A DNA stretch of 59,155 nucleotides from a virus, in IMG/VR virus record IMGVR_UViG_3300020468_000007, positions 1-59,155 of that record; one strand, given 5' to 3'. This document shows, in pieces, positions 36,922-45,431 of the stretch; position 1 is the first letter of the stretch, and the number at the start of each line of letters is the position of its first letter. The position numbers were made by a program, and so were the translations under genes. The notes below the pieces were generated by a model. The model made no database searches. It was not told where the DNA came from and saw only the letters and a list, made by a program, of their open reading frames with translations.

Positions 36922-37232
36922 TGGGTGAAAAGAACTTTAGTGCTAGAATAAGTAGAACAAAGATAGATAAAGCCAGAGAGGGCCTAGCTAACGCCAAGAC
37001 TGAAAAAGATAGAAAGTATTTTTCTGGTCTATTAAGAATAGCTTTAGATGATTATGAGGGTCGTAAAGACGGCGGCATGAATGATGTGCCTTCTAAATAT
37101 AAAGGTTTTTCAAAACTGCCAGAAGGTGTGCAGGAAAAAATAGATTCAAAGCTTGCAAAGAAGTACAAGACTGGTGGTATGAGTAAGGCTGTGATGAAGG
37201 CCCGTGGCGGAACATTTAAAGGAACATTCTAA
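36921..37232 (+). CDS. Small basic protein ending TFKGTF (103 aa)
   Basis: Lys/Arg-rich: RISRTKIDKAREGLANAKTE, KYFSGLLRIALDDYEGRKDG, GFSKLPEGVQEKIDSKLAK, ending MKARGGTFKGTF. The C-terminal GG(T/M)-F-K-G motif resembles neighbours and the microproteins after the capsid gene. Its position between TerL and portal suggests a capsid or packaging accessory role. Function unknown. Confidence 0.7.
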   Translation: MGEKNFSARISRTKIDKAREGLANAKTEKDRKYFSGLLRIALDDYEGRKDGGMNDVPSKYKGFSKLPEGVQEKIDSKLAKKYKTGGMSKAVMKARGGTFKGTF

Positions 37233-39628
37233 TGGCACTACCTCCACAGATGGTTGCACCTGCAATGGGTCCCGGCGGACCGGGGATGACGGCAGAAGAA
37301 CAGATGACCGAGGTCCAAGTACCGTTGCCCGGTATGGAAGAGCTTCCGCCCGGTATTGAGATTGTTGGTGAAGAGCAGTTGATCGAGGTTGAAGCTGAAG
37401 AGTACGATCACAATGCGAACTTGGCTGAAGTACTTGATGACTCCGTCCTTGGAGCTTTGTCCTCGGACCTTGGTTCTAAGGTAGATGAGGACAAGGGTTC
37501 TCGAGAGGATTGGGAAGAGGCTATCTCGAAGGGTCTTACGTTACTCGGTATTAATTACGAGGAGCGTTCAGAGCCATTTCTTGGTTCATCTGGTGTAACG
37601 CATCCGTTATTGAGCGAGGCTGTTACGCAGTTTCAGGCGCAGGCTTACAAGGAGATGTTACCTCCCGGTGGTCCTGTGAAGACGCAGATTTTGGGCATGC
37701 AGACCAAGGAAGTTGAGGATCAGGCCCAGCGTGTCAAGGACTTTATGAATTACCAGATTACGGAGGTAATGGAGGAGTTTGATCAGGATACGGATCAGAT
37801 GCTGTTTTATCTGCCGATTACTGGTTCGACATTTAAGAAGGTTTACTTTGATCCCACTCGTCAGAGAGCGGTATCCAAGTTTGTACCAGCAGAGGATTTG
37901 ATTGTTCCTTACTCTGCTTCTGATTTGCGTACAGCAGAACGATACACTCACGTTGTTCGTATGAGTGAAAATGATATTAGAAAGTTACAGGTAGGAGGTG
38001 TTTATCGAGATGTTGACTTGTCTGCAACAGAAGATGATGAATCTGACTCAACAATCCGTGGAAAGGCTGATGAGATTCAGGGACTTCGCCCGGGATACAG
38101 TGACGAGCTTTATACTATCCATGAAGTCCATGTTGACCTTGACCTTGAGGGATTTGAGGATATTGACGAGGAAGGTGAAGCTACAGGTATCAAGCTGCCG
38201 TATATCGTCACTATGGACGGCGATTCGGGAAAAATTCTCTCGGTAGTACGGAACTATCGTGAGCAGGATCCAATGCGTCGGAAGCGTGATTATTTTGTTC
38301 ACTTTAAATTCCTGCCCGGTTTTGGTTTCTACGGGTTTGGCTTACTGCATATGATTGGAGGATTATCTCGTGCTGCCACATCTATTCTCCGTCAGCTTAT
38401 TGATGCGGGTACGCTCTCGAATTTACCGGGTGGTTTCAAGGCTCGTGGAGTTCGTGTCAGAAATGACGATGAGCCTATCAATCCGGGTGAGTTCCGCGAT
38501 ATTGATGTTCCCGGCGGTGATGTTCGGAATGCTGTTGTCCCACTCCCGTACAAGGAGCCTTCTGGTACGCTGGCTCAATTACTCGGGGTGGTCGTTGATT
38601 CGGGTAGAAGATTTGCACAAGTTGCGGACACAAAGGTCGCAGATGTCAACTCCCAAGCTCCCGTGGGAACAACAGTGGCCCTGATTGAGCAGGGTTCAAA
38701 AGTTATTTCAAGTATTCATAAGCGCCTACACTACGCACAAAAAGCAGAGTTTCGCATGTTAGCGGAGATCTTTGCTACGAATCCGGTGCCCTATCCATAT
38801 ATGGTCGGAGCAAACGTAAACCCTCAGATTATGGCACAAGACTTTGACGGGCGTGTAGATATCCTCCCTGTCTCTGACCCGTCAATTTTTTCTATGGCAC
38901 AGCGTTTGTCTCTTGCACAAACACAGTTGCAGTTAGCGCAGGCCGCACCGCAGATGCACAATCTGTATGAAGCCTATCGTCGTATGTATGATGCGTTGGA
39001 TGTGAAGAACATCGACGCTATCCTACCAGCGCCGCAGCCACCGCAAGCGAATGACCCGGCTATGGAAAATTCTATGGCTCTGAAGGGTATGCCGAGTCAG
39101 GCATTCAAGGAGCAGGATCATCGTGCTCATATCAGAGTGCATGCATCCATGATTCAGTCTCCTGCCATTCAAGCTAGCCCACAGGCTTTCTTGTTGTTGC
39201 AGGCTCACATTCAGGAGCATGTATCTTTGTTTGCTAGGGATATTGTTGAAGAAGTATTCAAGCAGGCGATTCAAAAGTCTCAAATGGCTGGTGAGCCTAT
39301 TCCTCAATTACCACCTGAAGCGGTAGAGGCAGCGGTAGCGCAGCAGATATCAGACACACTCGATCAATTGTCACCGCTTCTGATTCCACCGCAAAAGCCT
39401 GACCCACTGGTTGAGATTCGCCAGCAGGAGTTGCAGAACGATACAGCAGAGATTCAGCGCAAGACACAGAATGATGCAATGGATTTCCAGATTGATCAGG
39501 CTAAATTGGAACAGTCTGCTCAGTTGGCTATGCAGCGGTTACAAATGCAGCAAGGTATCGCTGATGATCGTAACGATGTGAACATCTATCGTATTAATAC
39601 TCAAGCTGCCCTGAAGAGAGGTCAATAA
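37232..39628 (+). CDS. Portal protein (P22-like)
   Basis: 798 aa, comparable to P22 gp1 (725 aa). The core region includes LLGINYEERSEPFLGSSGVT, ITGSTFKKVYFDPTRQRAV, HFKFLPGFGFYGFGLLHMIG and GTLSNLPGGFKARGVRVRND. The C-terminal 150 residues are a long Gln-rich helix (QQELQNDTAEIQRKTQNDAM), matching the helical barrel of P22-type portals. It forms the dodecameric entry ring for DNA. One-base overlaps on both sides. Confidence 0.85.
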   Translation: MALPPQMVAPAMGPGGPGMTAEEQMTEVQVPLPGMEELPPGIEIVGEEQLIEVEAEEYDHNANLAEVLDDSVLGALSSDLGSKVDEDKGSREDWEEAISKGLTLLGINYEERSEPFLGSSGVTHPLLSEAVTQFQAQAYKEMLPPGGPVKTQILGMQTKEVEDQAQRVKDFMNYQITEVMEEFDQDTDQMLFYLPITGSTFKKVYFDPTRQRAVSKFVPAEDLIVPYSASDLRTAERYTHVVRMSENDIRKLQVGGVYRDVDLSATEDDESDSTIRGKADEIQGLRPGYSDELYTIHEVHVDLDLEGFEDIDEEGEATGIKLPYIVTMDGDSGKILSVVRNYREQDPMRRKRDYFVHFKFLPGFGFYGFGLLHMIGGLSRAATSILRQLIDAGTLSNLPGGFKARGVRVRNDDEPINPGEFRDIDVPGGDVRNAVVPLPYKEPSGTLAQLLGVVVDSGRRFAQVADTKVADVNSQAPVGTTVALIEQGSKVISSIHKRLHYAQKAEFRMLAEIFATNPVPYPYMVGANVNPQIMAQDFDGRVDILPVSDPSIFSMAQRLSLAQTQLQLAQAAPQMHNLYEAYRRMYDALDVKNIDAILPAPQPPQANDPAMENSMALKGMPSQAFKEQDHRAHIRVHASMIQSPAIQASPQAFLLLQAHIQEHVSLFARDIVEEVFKQAIQKSQMAGEPIPQLPPEAVEAAVAQQISDTLDQLSPLLIPPQKPDPLVEIRQQELQNDTAEIQRKTQNDAMDFQIDQAKLEQSAQLAMQRLQMQQGIADDRNDVNIYRINTQAALKRGQ

Positions 39629-40014
39629 TGTTACAGGCTCTTATAGGTCCGATTTCATCCTTGGCAGGTACTTGGTTGAACGGGAAGGTAGAAGAAAAGA
39701 AAGCTCAAGCGGCTACGAAAGTAGCTATCGCTCAAGCTGAAGCTGTGGTGATGCAGAAGAAAGCTACTGGAGAGATCGATTGGGATCTGAAGATGGCTGA
39801 TGCCTCTGCTCATTCGTGGAAGGACGAGTGGTTAACTGTGCTTTTTTCGGTTCCGTTAATTCTAGCATTCTGTGGAGATTGGGGGAGACAAATTGTTTCT
39901 GATGGATTTACTGCTCTTGAGGCCATGCCGCAATACTATCAATATACTCTTGGCACTATCGTTGCTGCCAGTTTTGGTATGCGCGGTGCCGCTAAGTTTT
40001 TTGGTAAGAAGTGA
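39628..40014 (+). CDS. 3-TM holin (GTA-type holin family)
   Basis: 128 aa. SWKDEWLTVLFSVPLILAFC and YYQYTLGTIVAASFGMRGAA form two clear hydrophobic helices, with a third weaker N-terminal one (LIGPISSLAGTWLNG); the motif W-K-D-E-W and final FGMRGAAKF typify the holin family of marine phages and gene transfer agents. Likely times lysis by membrane pore formation. It is far from lysozyme (13.9 kb) in linear coordinates but in the same late transcript when the ends are joined. Confidence 0.85.
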   Translation: MLQALIGPISSLAGTWLNGKVEEKKAQAATKVAIAQAEAVVMQKKATGEIDWDLKMADASAHSWKDEWLTVLFSVPLILAFCGDWGRQIVSDGFTALEAMPQYYQYTLGTIVAASFGMRGAAKFFGKK

Positions 40015-40331
40015 TGTCAAAGCGCCTGCAAAAAGACAGCCAGTACGACCAGTACGACATGGATGGCGATGGTATAGTCACCGATGAAGAACTGGAGCAT
40101 GCAAAAGAAATTAAGAAGACAGAGTATGAGTTACGCAAACAGCTTGCTCAAAGGCGTATGGCTACAGCTACTCTAATAGCTATGGGTGTATTCACTTTTA
40201 TGATGTTTATGCCATTCATTAGTATTGAGCGGATTAACGCTCTAAGCGACATTAGTAACTTATTTTATATCAGTGGTGCTGGTATCGTTGGAGCATTCAT
40301 GGGAGCTACGGCGTGGATGAATCGAAAGTAA
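40014..40331 (+). CDS. EF-hand membrane protein
   Basis: 105 aa; ATG at 40014 overlaps the holin stop (TGATG). The N-terminal loop DMDGDGIVTDEE is a canonical 12-residue EF-hand calcium site (acidic positions 1, 3, 5 and Glu12). A charged helix follows, then two TM helices (ATLIAMGVFTFMMFMPFI and ISGAGIVGAFMGATAWM). Directly after the holin; a calcium-sensing or lysis-modulating role is possible but unproven. Confidence 0.75.
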   Translation: MSKRLQKDSQYDQYDMDGDGIVTDEELEHAKEIKKTEYELRKQLAQRRMATATLIAMGVFTFMMFMPFISIERINALSDISNLFYISGAGIVGAFMGATAWMNRK

Positions 40332-40534
40332 AACCAATAGAAGCTAAAGTTGGTGACAATAGCTTCGAGTTGATCCTTCGGATTTTGGGTAATGAGTTTG
40401 TTGCGATTAAGATTGGATCGTCGAACTTTTCTGGCAAGTTAATTTTCGGTGGTGTTCTGTTGCTGTTTTTTACTCTTGTCCTTATGGAGATGTTTGGTAT
40501 TAATGCTTTGATAGGTGTTCCTAGCTATGAATAA
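40313..40534 (+). CDS. Small single-TM protein (73 aa)
   Basis: Starts at GTG 40313 inside the end of the EF-hand gene; there is no ATG choice nearby. Residues about 43-64 (LIFGGVLLLFFTLVLMEMFG) form one membrane helix after a short soluble N-terminus (DNSFELILRILGNEFVAIKI). Could be part of the holin/EF-hand lysis set. Unknown function. Confidence 0.6.
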   Translation: MDESKVKPIEAKVGDNSFELILRILGNEFVAIKIGSSNFSGKLIFGGVLLLFFTLVLMEMFGINALIGVPSYE

Positions 40535-40649
40535 AAGTCCATGCGTAGGTATTTGTGTACTAGACAAAGAACGTGTAAGATGTATTGGTTGCGGACGCAC
40601 CATAGATGAAATTATAAACTGGGGTAAGAAATGCCAAGACCAAGACTAA
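40527..40649 (+). CDS. DUF1289-family mini-protein (40 aa)
   Basis: ATG 40527 to TAA 40649. MNKSPCVGICVLDKERVRCI, then GCGRTIDEIINWGKK shows the DUF1289 pattern: four cysteines in SPC-x3-C and C-x2-C, followed by R-T-x-x-E-I-x-x-W. This family is common in proteobacteria, with proposed metal or Fe-S binding. Overlaps the previous gene by 8 bases and the next by 19. Function in phage unknown. Confidence 0.8.
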   Translation: MNKSPCVGICVLDKERVRCIGCGRTIDEIINWGKKCQDQD

Positions 40650-40855
40650 ATCAGTTTGCAGAAGATCTTGGTATTAGTCGTGGCTCCGCTGAGAAGCTTA
40701 TGGCTAAAGCTCGTGGTCGTAGGGATGGCGGTTCAACCGTATTGGAGAATACTATGAACAAAACAAAAAATATTGTCGAAGCCAAGGACGGTAAGTATGT
40801 TCGTGGTATGGGTAAAGCATCTGTGTGTCCTCGTAGAAAAGTTAAGGTTAGATAG
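40631..40855 (+). CDS. Small basic protein with helix-turn-helix-like start (74 aa)
   Basis: MPRPRLNQFAEDLGISRGSA followed by EKLMAKARGRRDGG resembles a short HTH recognition unit; the tail is basic (CPRRKVKVR). It overlaps the DUF1289 gene. Similar short proteins with an N-terminal LNQFA.DLGIS segment occur in marine phages. Probably DNA-binding; role unknown. Confidence 0.65.
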   Translation: MPRPRLNQFAEDLGISRGSAEKLMAKARGRRDGGSTVLENTMNKTKNIVEAKDGKYVRGMGKASVCPRRKVKVR

Positions 40856-40857
40856 CA

Positions 40858-42819
40858 ATGGCTATTGAATACTCTGATGAAGATTTTGATCAGGACTTAC
40901 AGCAGGACATAGCTGCTGCCGCCGCTCAAGCCGCTGGCATAAATATGGACAGCTACGACTTCGGAGGTTTTGATTCGGGTGGCTCCGACTTTACTGGCGC
41001 GAGTAATCAAGGTGTTGTTGATTCGATTGTAAACTCTTACATGGACAGCCCCACCAGAACAGGAATGGCTATTAGAGAAAGCTTTCCTATGTTCAAAAGT
41101 CCAAGGTCTGGCCTTAATCAATTCGCTAATTTATACACCTCCCGCAGGGGACCTATGAGTAGGTCTGATTTTAATTCTTTATATGATATATCCAGAACTA
41201 ACACGGGCGGTATTGATACCCTTGGGTATGACACTGCAAAAGCTCTTCAAAGAGTAGGTATAGGCTCGGGGCAGGTTAAAACCGATCCCAACGTAGGCAG
41301 ACTTACTGGCACGGTCTTCGGCAAGAAGAACGAGCTCGGGGAAACAGTTTTGATGTCCGACGGCAAGTCAATGGGCATTGACGCTGGGGACTATTACAGC
41401 GGAAAGTCAGGTTCCGACGTTGGTCGTCCAGATTTAGAAACATATCAAGACAAGTATGGCTATGCGGATCCGACAGCAAGAGCCATTAACAGAGCATACG
41501 ATCAGTATTTAAATCCATACAATGATCCTAGTCTTCGAGGATATAATCGAGACATTGATCCTAATTTCAATCCTCAAGCTTTTGATCTTAGGGGTCAAGT
41601 CAGACCGGGCCTACAGTCTGGTATTTTTGGCAGGAAAGATGGAACACCAACTGCTCTAGGCCCAATAGCTACTTATGATAGAAACTACAGCGGCATGGAC
41701 AACATTGCTATGGGCGTGACGGGCGGCATGGGTATGCTTGCAAGAGCTTTGACAAACAAAGTTACAGGAATTGCAGGTCAGCCTTTACCTCAAGATGCAA
41801 TGGCTCCCACTCCTGAAATGATGGCTAGGGGTGAGACATATGGTGGCCTTGGTAGATCTTTTGGACAGATACCGGGTCAGGCTGTACAAGGTTTTAAAGA
41901 TGCTGGCGCTGCTCTAAGAAATGTTATAGATGATTTCACAACGCCTAACGTCCCGGGAGTTTCTACAAGCTCACTCGATTTCATGCCTCGTGGTGCTTCC
42001 CCTGACTTAGCAGGATTTGAACAGCGCTTCGGAGGCACTAATCCTTTGAGTGGTGAGACAACGGTTAAGCCATCAGGGTCTTCTATTGTGGATGGTAAAA
42101 CCGGGTTTCAAACAGAAACACTCCCTGATGGAAGTGTTCGATCAGTTCAAACAACAGGCGGCATGACTAAAGCAGAAGCGGATGAAATAAAAAACTACTT
42201 TGAAGATACTAAGAACCTTAGTGCCGATGAAGCTGCCGCCCGGGCTATGGAAAGATTAGAAAATCCTCCACAATTTCCTGCCGCTGGTAACTATGGCTCA
42301 CGACTTTCTGGAGAACAGCTTGCGGGGGGTTTTGGGATTGACACCATTGGCGAAGCTCTTGGTAGAAGTTCTGTGGAACTAAGCCCCGAGGTTCAAGATT
42401 TTCTAGACGAGCATGGAATGTCTGTAAGAGACTTAATGGATAAGGATTTTTCAAAAGTTCCAGATGGTGCCCGTCTTCCTTCAGGACAAATAATGGGTCC
42501 AGAGTTTAGGCCGAATCAAACTCCTCCAGCGCCAGCAACTGATCTTCAGCAGTTAATTCGAGATGCAGTATCTTCGAGAGAACTTGGTGGCCCTTCAACG
42601 GCTAATCAATTAGCTTTTGATTCGACTAATATGGTTCGCTCCGGTGACCTTCTCACCAGCAAGTACAACACCCCTAGTACGTTTGATAAAATCGTATCTG
42701 AGGTAGGTATTGCGCCCCTTCTTAGAAGTATGGGTATGAAGATTAAAAAAGGTCCTAGTGCTCAAATCTACAGTAAAGAAAGCCCGAGTTTCTTTTCAAG
42801 ACTTATTGGTGCCTCGTAA
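40858..42819 (+). CDS. Large virion-associated protein, unknown (653 aa)
   Basis: Acidic N-terminus (DEDFDQDLQQDIAAAAAQAA), then a Gly/Asp/Tyr-rich low-complexity part and helical segments (KAEADEIKNYFEDTKNLSAD). C-terminus is basic (LLRSMGMKIKKGPS). No enzymatic motif or TM helix. Sits between portal/holin and scaffold, where marine podoviruses carry variable large proteins. Likely structural or packaged; not assigned to a family. Confidence 0.65.
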   Translation: MAIEYSDEDFDQDLQQDIAAAAAQAAGINMDSYDFGGFDSGGSDFTGASNQGVVDSIVNSYMDSPTRTGMAIRESFPMFKSPRSGLNQFANLYTSRRGPMSRSDFNSLYDISRTNTGGIDTLGYDTAKALQRVGIGSGQVKTDPNVGRLTGTVFGKKNELGETVLMSDGKSMGIDAGDYYSGKSGSDVGRPDLETYQDKYGYADPTARAINRAYDQYLNPYNDPSLRGYNRDIDPNFNPQAFDLRGQVRPGLQSGIFGRKDGTPTALGPIATYDRNYSGMDNIAMGVTGGMGMLARALTNKVTGIAGQPLPQDAMAPTPEMMARGETYGGLGRSFGQIPGQAVQGFKDAGAALRNVIDDFTTPNVPGVSTSSLDFMPRGASPDLAGFEQRFGGTNPLSGETTVKPSGSSIVDGKTGFQTETLPDGSVRSVQTTGGMTKAEADEIKNYFEDTKNLSADEAAARAMERLENPPQFPAAGNYGSRLSGEQLAGGFGIDTIGEALGRSSVELSPEVQDFLDEHGMSVRDLMDKDFSKVPDGARLPSGQIMGPEFRPNQTPPAPATDLQQLIRDAVSSRELGGPSTANQLAFDSTNMVRSGDLLTSKYNTPSTFDKIVSEVGIAPLLRSMGMKIKKGPSAQIYSKESPSFFSRLIGAS

Positions 42820-42822
42820 AAA

Positions 42823-43290
42823 ATGAGAGAACTCATAGAGGAATGGATACACACTGATTTAAGTGTTGTGGACAAGGACGCTGGATTTGCTCCTTGTCCT
42901 TTTGCAAAGAAGGCACTACATGAAGGTAAATTAAGAGTTGTAGAATGTCTGGACACGGAAGATCTGTGGTTAACAATAGCAACTCAGTGTAAGAATTTTA
43001 GCGATAAACACTCTGTTGTAATCTGTTTAGAGGAAGAAGCCGAACAGCCTTATGATCAAGTTGAAGCCGCATGCGTAGCTATGAACAACTGGTTTGCTGT
43101 TAATAAAATAGATTTATGGTTACTGGCTTTTCAAACAAACTTTACAATGGTATTTATACAGAAGTTATCCGAACTGGATGAGGCTAGTAAAAAACTAGAA
43201 AAAATGGGATACTACGAAAATTACACAAAAGAAGACTTTATCAGTTTAATCTTGGCTAGAAGAAGGAAACGAGAAAATGGCTGGAGCTAA
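42823..43290 (+). CDS. Protein with GFAPCPFAKKAL motif (155 aa)
   Basis: N-terminal DKDAGFAPCPFAKKALHEGK is reminiscent of the CPFA motif of DUF1415-type proteins; the middle is SDKHSVVICLEEEAEQPYDQ and IDLWLLAFQTNF. C-terminus is helical and basic (ILARRRKRENGWS). Function unknown. Overlaps the next tiny gene by 14 bases. Confidence 0.65.
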   Translation: MRELIEEWIHTDLSVVDKDAGFAPCPFAKKALHEGKLRVVECLDTEDLWLTIATQCKNFSDKHSVVICLEEEAEQPYDQVEAACVAMNNWFAVNKIDLWLLAFQTNFTMVFIQKLSELDEASKKLEKMGYYENYTKEDFISLILARRRKRENGWS

Positions 43291-43417
43291 AAAGAAAGTA
43301 ATGCGCCGCAATCGTGGTGGTAAGGTAGTGGCTAAAAAGATGATGGGCGGCATGAACAAAGCCAAGAAGATGGCTATGCGTCGTATGCGTGGAGGCACTG
43401 TAAAGAAGAAAGTTTAA
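43277..43417 (+). CDS. Extremely basic Met-rich microprotein (46 aa)
   Basis: MAGAKKKVMRRNRGGKVVAK is followed by KKAMRR-type clusters; 18 of 46 residues are Lys or Arg, 8 are Met, and there is no Asp or Glu. It overlaps the previous gene and precedes a typical phage gene, so it belongs to the operon. Composition points to nucleic-acid or membrane binding; no function is known. Confidence 0.65.
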   Translation: MAGAKKKVMRRNRGGKVVAKKMMGGMNKAKKMAMRRMRGGTVKKKV

Positions 43418-43426
43418 GGGGCTTAT

Positions 43427-43636
43427 ATGGATATTATAAATTTTATCAGTCAGTACAATAAACGATTGACTGAAAGAATAGATGACATTAGTCATTCTAT
43501 TACAAGTGGTGGTGTTTCCGATTGGGAAGACTACAAAGCAAGAGTCGGCGAAATACAGGGTGTCGCTTATGCTCTTGAGGAATTAAAGGCCCTGCTAAAA
43601 AAGGTGAATTATGTCGAAGACACTGATAGTACCTGA
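43427..43636 (+). CDS. Small helical protein of capsid module (69 aa)
   Basis: MDIINFISQYNKRLTERIDD, then SITSGGVSDWEDYKARVGEI and QGVAYALEELKALLKKV. This short helical pattern (DWEDYK.RVG...G...AL) is frequent in phages just before head genes. Overlaps the co-chaperonin gene by 26 bases. Possibly a head assembly or scaffold partner. Confidence 0.7.
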   Translation: MDIINFISQYNKRLTERIDDISHSITSGGVSDWEDYKARVGEIQGVAYALEELKALLKKVNYVEDTDST

Positions 43637-44042
43637 CTACGTTGTCGCGCAACGCGAAGCGAAAAAGAAGGCCGAAGAGGCCGCAAAGAAAAAATCCCTT
43701 ACAGAAAGAATCCCACAACCCACTGGATGGCGCATATTAGTCATGCCGTACATGGGTCGTGATAAGACTGAAGGGGGTATTTATGTTCCTGATCAAGTTA
43801 GAGACCGTGAGTCAAAGGCTACCGTTGTAGCCTATGTCGTAAAGGTTGGACCTTTAGCATACAAGGATGCCGACAAATTTGGCGGCGGTGACCCTTGGTG
43901 TAAGGTGGGTGATTGGGTGTGTATCGGTCGCTACGCTGGCTCTCGGTTTAGTATCGAGGGCGGTGAAGTCCGCATTATCAACGATGACGAAGTCATCGCA
44001 ACCATCGTCGATCCAGACGATATCAAGTCATACGGAGGATAG
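43611..44042 (+). CDS. GroES-like co-chaperonin (Cpn10 family)
   Basis: 143 aa. After a charged N-terminal extension (REAKKKAEEAAKKKSLTERI), the domain has RILVMPYMG, the mobile-loop-like KTEGGIYVPDQVRDRES, then VVKVGPLAYKD, KVGDWVCIGRYAG and DDEVIATIVDPDD, all in Cpn10 order. Comparable phage proteins (T4 gp31-like role) cap host GroEL so that capsid protein can fold. Its place just before scaffold and capsid fits. The roughly 35-residue N-terminal extension is longer than in bacterial GroES. Confidence 0.88.
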   Translation: MSKTLIVPDYVVAQREAKKKAEEAAKKKSLTERIPQPTGWRILVMPYMGRDKTEGGIYVPDQVRDRESKATVVAYVVKVGPLAYKDADKFGGGDPWCKVGDWVCIGRYAGSRFSIEGGEVRIINDDEVIATIVDPDDIKSYGG

Positions 44043-44044
44043 TT

Positions 44045-44938
44045 GTGTCAACTAACGCCGCAGAAACCGAAGAAAAAGAAATCGAAATTGTTGAAGAAAA
44101 AGAAGAAGATACTTCTTCTGAAGTCGAAGTTGTTGAAGAAAAACAAGAAGAGGAAGAACCCGAGTCAAAAGAAGAGGAGCTCGAGCAATACTCTAAGTCT
44201 GTGCAGACTAGAATAAATAAATTAACGCACAGATATCGTGAAGAAGAAGCTCAAAGAAAAGCTGCTGTTGATTTTGCGGCGGAAGTGAAAAAGCAAAACG
44301 ATGAGCTAAGACAGCGTTTGGAATCTTTGGACCAGTCTTATGTCGGAGAATTCGACACTAGGATTAAGTCGCAGGCAGATGCTGCTAAACAAGCATATCA
44401 AAAAGCTTACGACGAGGGTGACGCTGAAGGAATGTTTGAGGCTCAAAAGAACATAAGCCGTTTAGCCTTGGACGAAGCGCAATTAGAGCAAGCTCGAAAA
44501 AGACAAGAGAGGGCTAGTGTTGCTAAAGAAGAAGCAACTAATGCCCCAGCCTCACAACAACAAGCACAACAACCCGCTCCTCCTGATCCAAAAGCGGAGG
44601 CTTGGGCTTCTAACAATGAATGGTTTGGTACTGATCAACCTATGACATACGCTGCCTTTGGCGTACATAGACAACTAATAGAGGATGAAGGATTTGACCC
44701 AACGTCCGATGAGTACTATAATGAACTTGACAAGAGGATTCGTGCAGAGTTTCCACAAAAATTTAAGGAAACAAAGCGCAATGATTCTGGACCCCGAGTC
44801 GCTTCTGCGGAGTCCAGTGCTTCTAAAGCACCGTCAGGAAAGGGGCGCAGAACAGTCAAATTAACTCCTTCGCAGATTGCAATAGCGAAGCGGTTGAATG
44901 TTCCGCTCGAAGAATATGCTAAGTATGTTAAGGAGTAA
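44045..44938 (+). CDS. Scaffolding protein
   Basis: 297 aa from GTG 44045 behind GGAGGATAGTT. Very acidic N-terminal 60 residues (EEKEIEIVEEKEEDTSSEVE), long coiled-coil centre, Gln/Pro-rich linker (SQQQAQQPAPPDPKAEAWAS) and a basic C-terminal helix-turn-helix (RTVKLTPSQIAIAKRLNVPL), the usual layout of a podovirus scaffold whose basic end contacts coat protein. Located directly before the capsid genes. Confidence 0.85.
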   Translation: MSTNAAETEEKEIEIVEEKEEDTSSEVEVVEEKQEEEEPESKEEELEQYSKSVQTRINKLTHRYREEEAQRKAAVDFAAEVKKQNDELRQRLESLDQSYVGEFDTRIKSQADAAKQAYQKAYDEGDAEGMFEAQKNISRLALDEAQLEQARKRQERASVAKEEATNAPASQQQAQQPAPPDPKAEAWASNNEWFGTDQPMTYAAFGVHRQLIEDEGFDPTSDEYYNELDKRIRAEFPQKFKETKRNDSGPRVASAESSASKAPSGKGRRTVKLTPSQIAIAKRLNVPLEEYAKYVKE

Positions 44939-44941
44939 GAG

Positions 44942-45406
44942 ATGACTGATTCTACAAGAACGCCACGCGAAGCGACAACTCGCGCAAAGACCCAGAGAAG
45001 AAAGCCTTGGGCACCTCCTTCTAAACTGGAGGCCCCAGAAGCACCAGACGGCTATAAGCATCGTTGGATTCGTACTTCACTTCGTGGTGAGGACGATAAG
45101 ATGAATGTAAATGCCAAGCTTCGGGAAGGTTGGGAGCCTGTAAGGGCTGACGAGTATCCTGAGATGGCTGGTAAATATCCAACCATCGATGATGGTCAGC
45201 ATGCAGGTGTAATAGGAGTAGGCGGTTTAATGCTTGCTCGTATCCCAGAGGAAACGGTAGAAGAGCGAACTGAATACTATCGGGAGCAGACCCGTCAACA
45301 AATGGAAGCCGTGGACCAAAGCCTAATGAGGGAACAACATCCCTCAATGCCTATCCACTCGGATAGGAAAAGCCGTGTATCATTCGGAGGTAAGTCGGAT
45401 GGCTGA
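44942..45406 (+). CDS. Conserved head-module protein (154 aa)
   Basis: Arg/Pro-rich N-terminus (TRTPREATTRAKTQRRKPWA), then GYKHRWIRTSLRGEDDKMN and LREGWEPVRADEYPE. This sequence is frequently seen between scaffold and capsid genes of marine podoviruses. C-terminus is charged and helical. Role unknown; probably head assembly or decoration. Confidence 0.75.
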   Translation: MTDSTRTPREATTRAKTQRRKPWAPPSKLEAPEAPDGYKHRWIRTSLRGEDDKMNVNAKLREGWEPVRADEYPEMAGKYPTIDDGQHAGVIGVGGLMLARIPEETVEERTEYYREQTRQQMEAVDQSLMREQHPSMPIHSDRKSRVSFGGKSDG

Positions 45407-45431
45407 CCTCCTACAAAAAAAGGAGTAAGCA

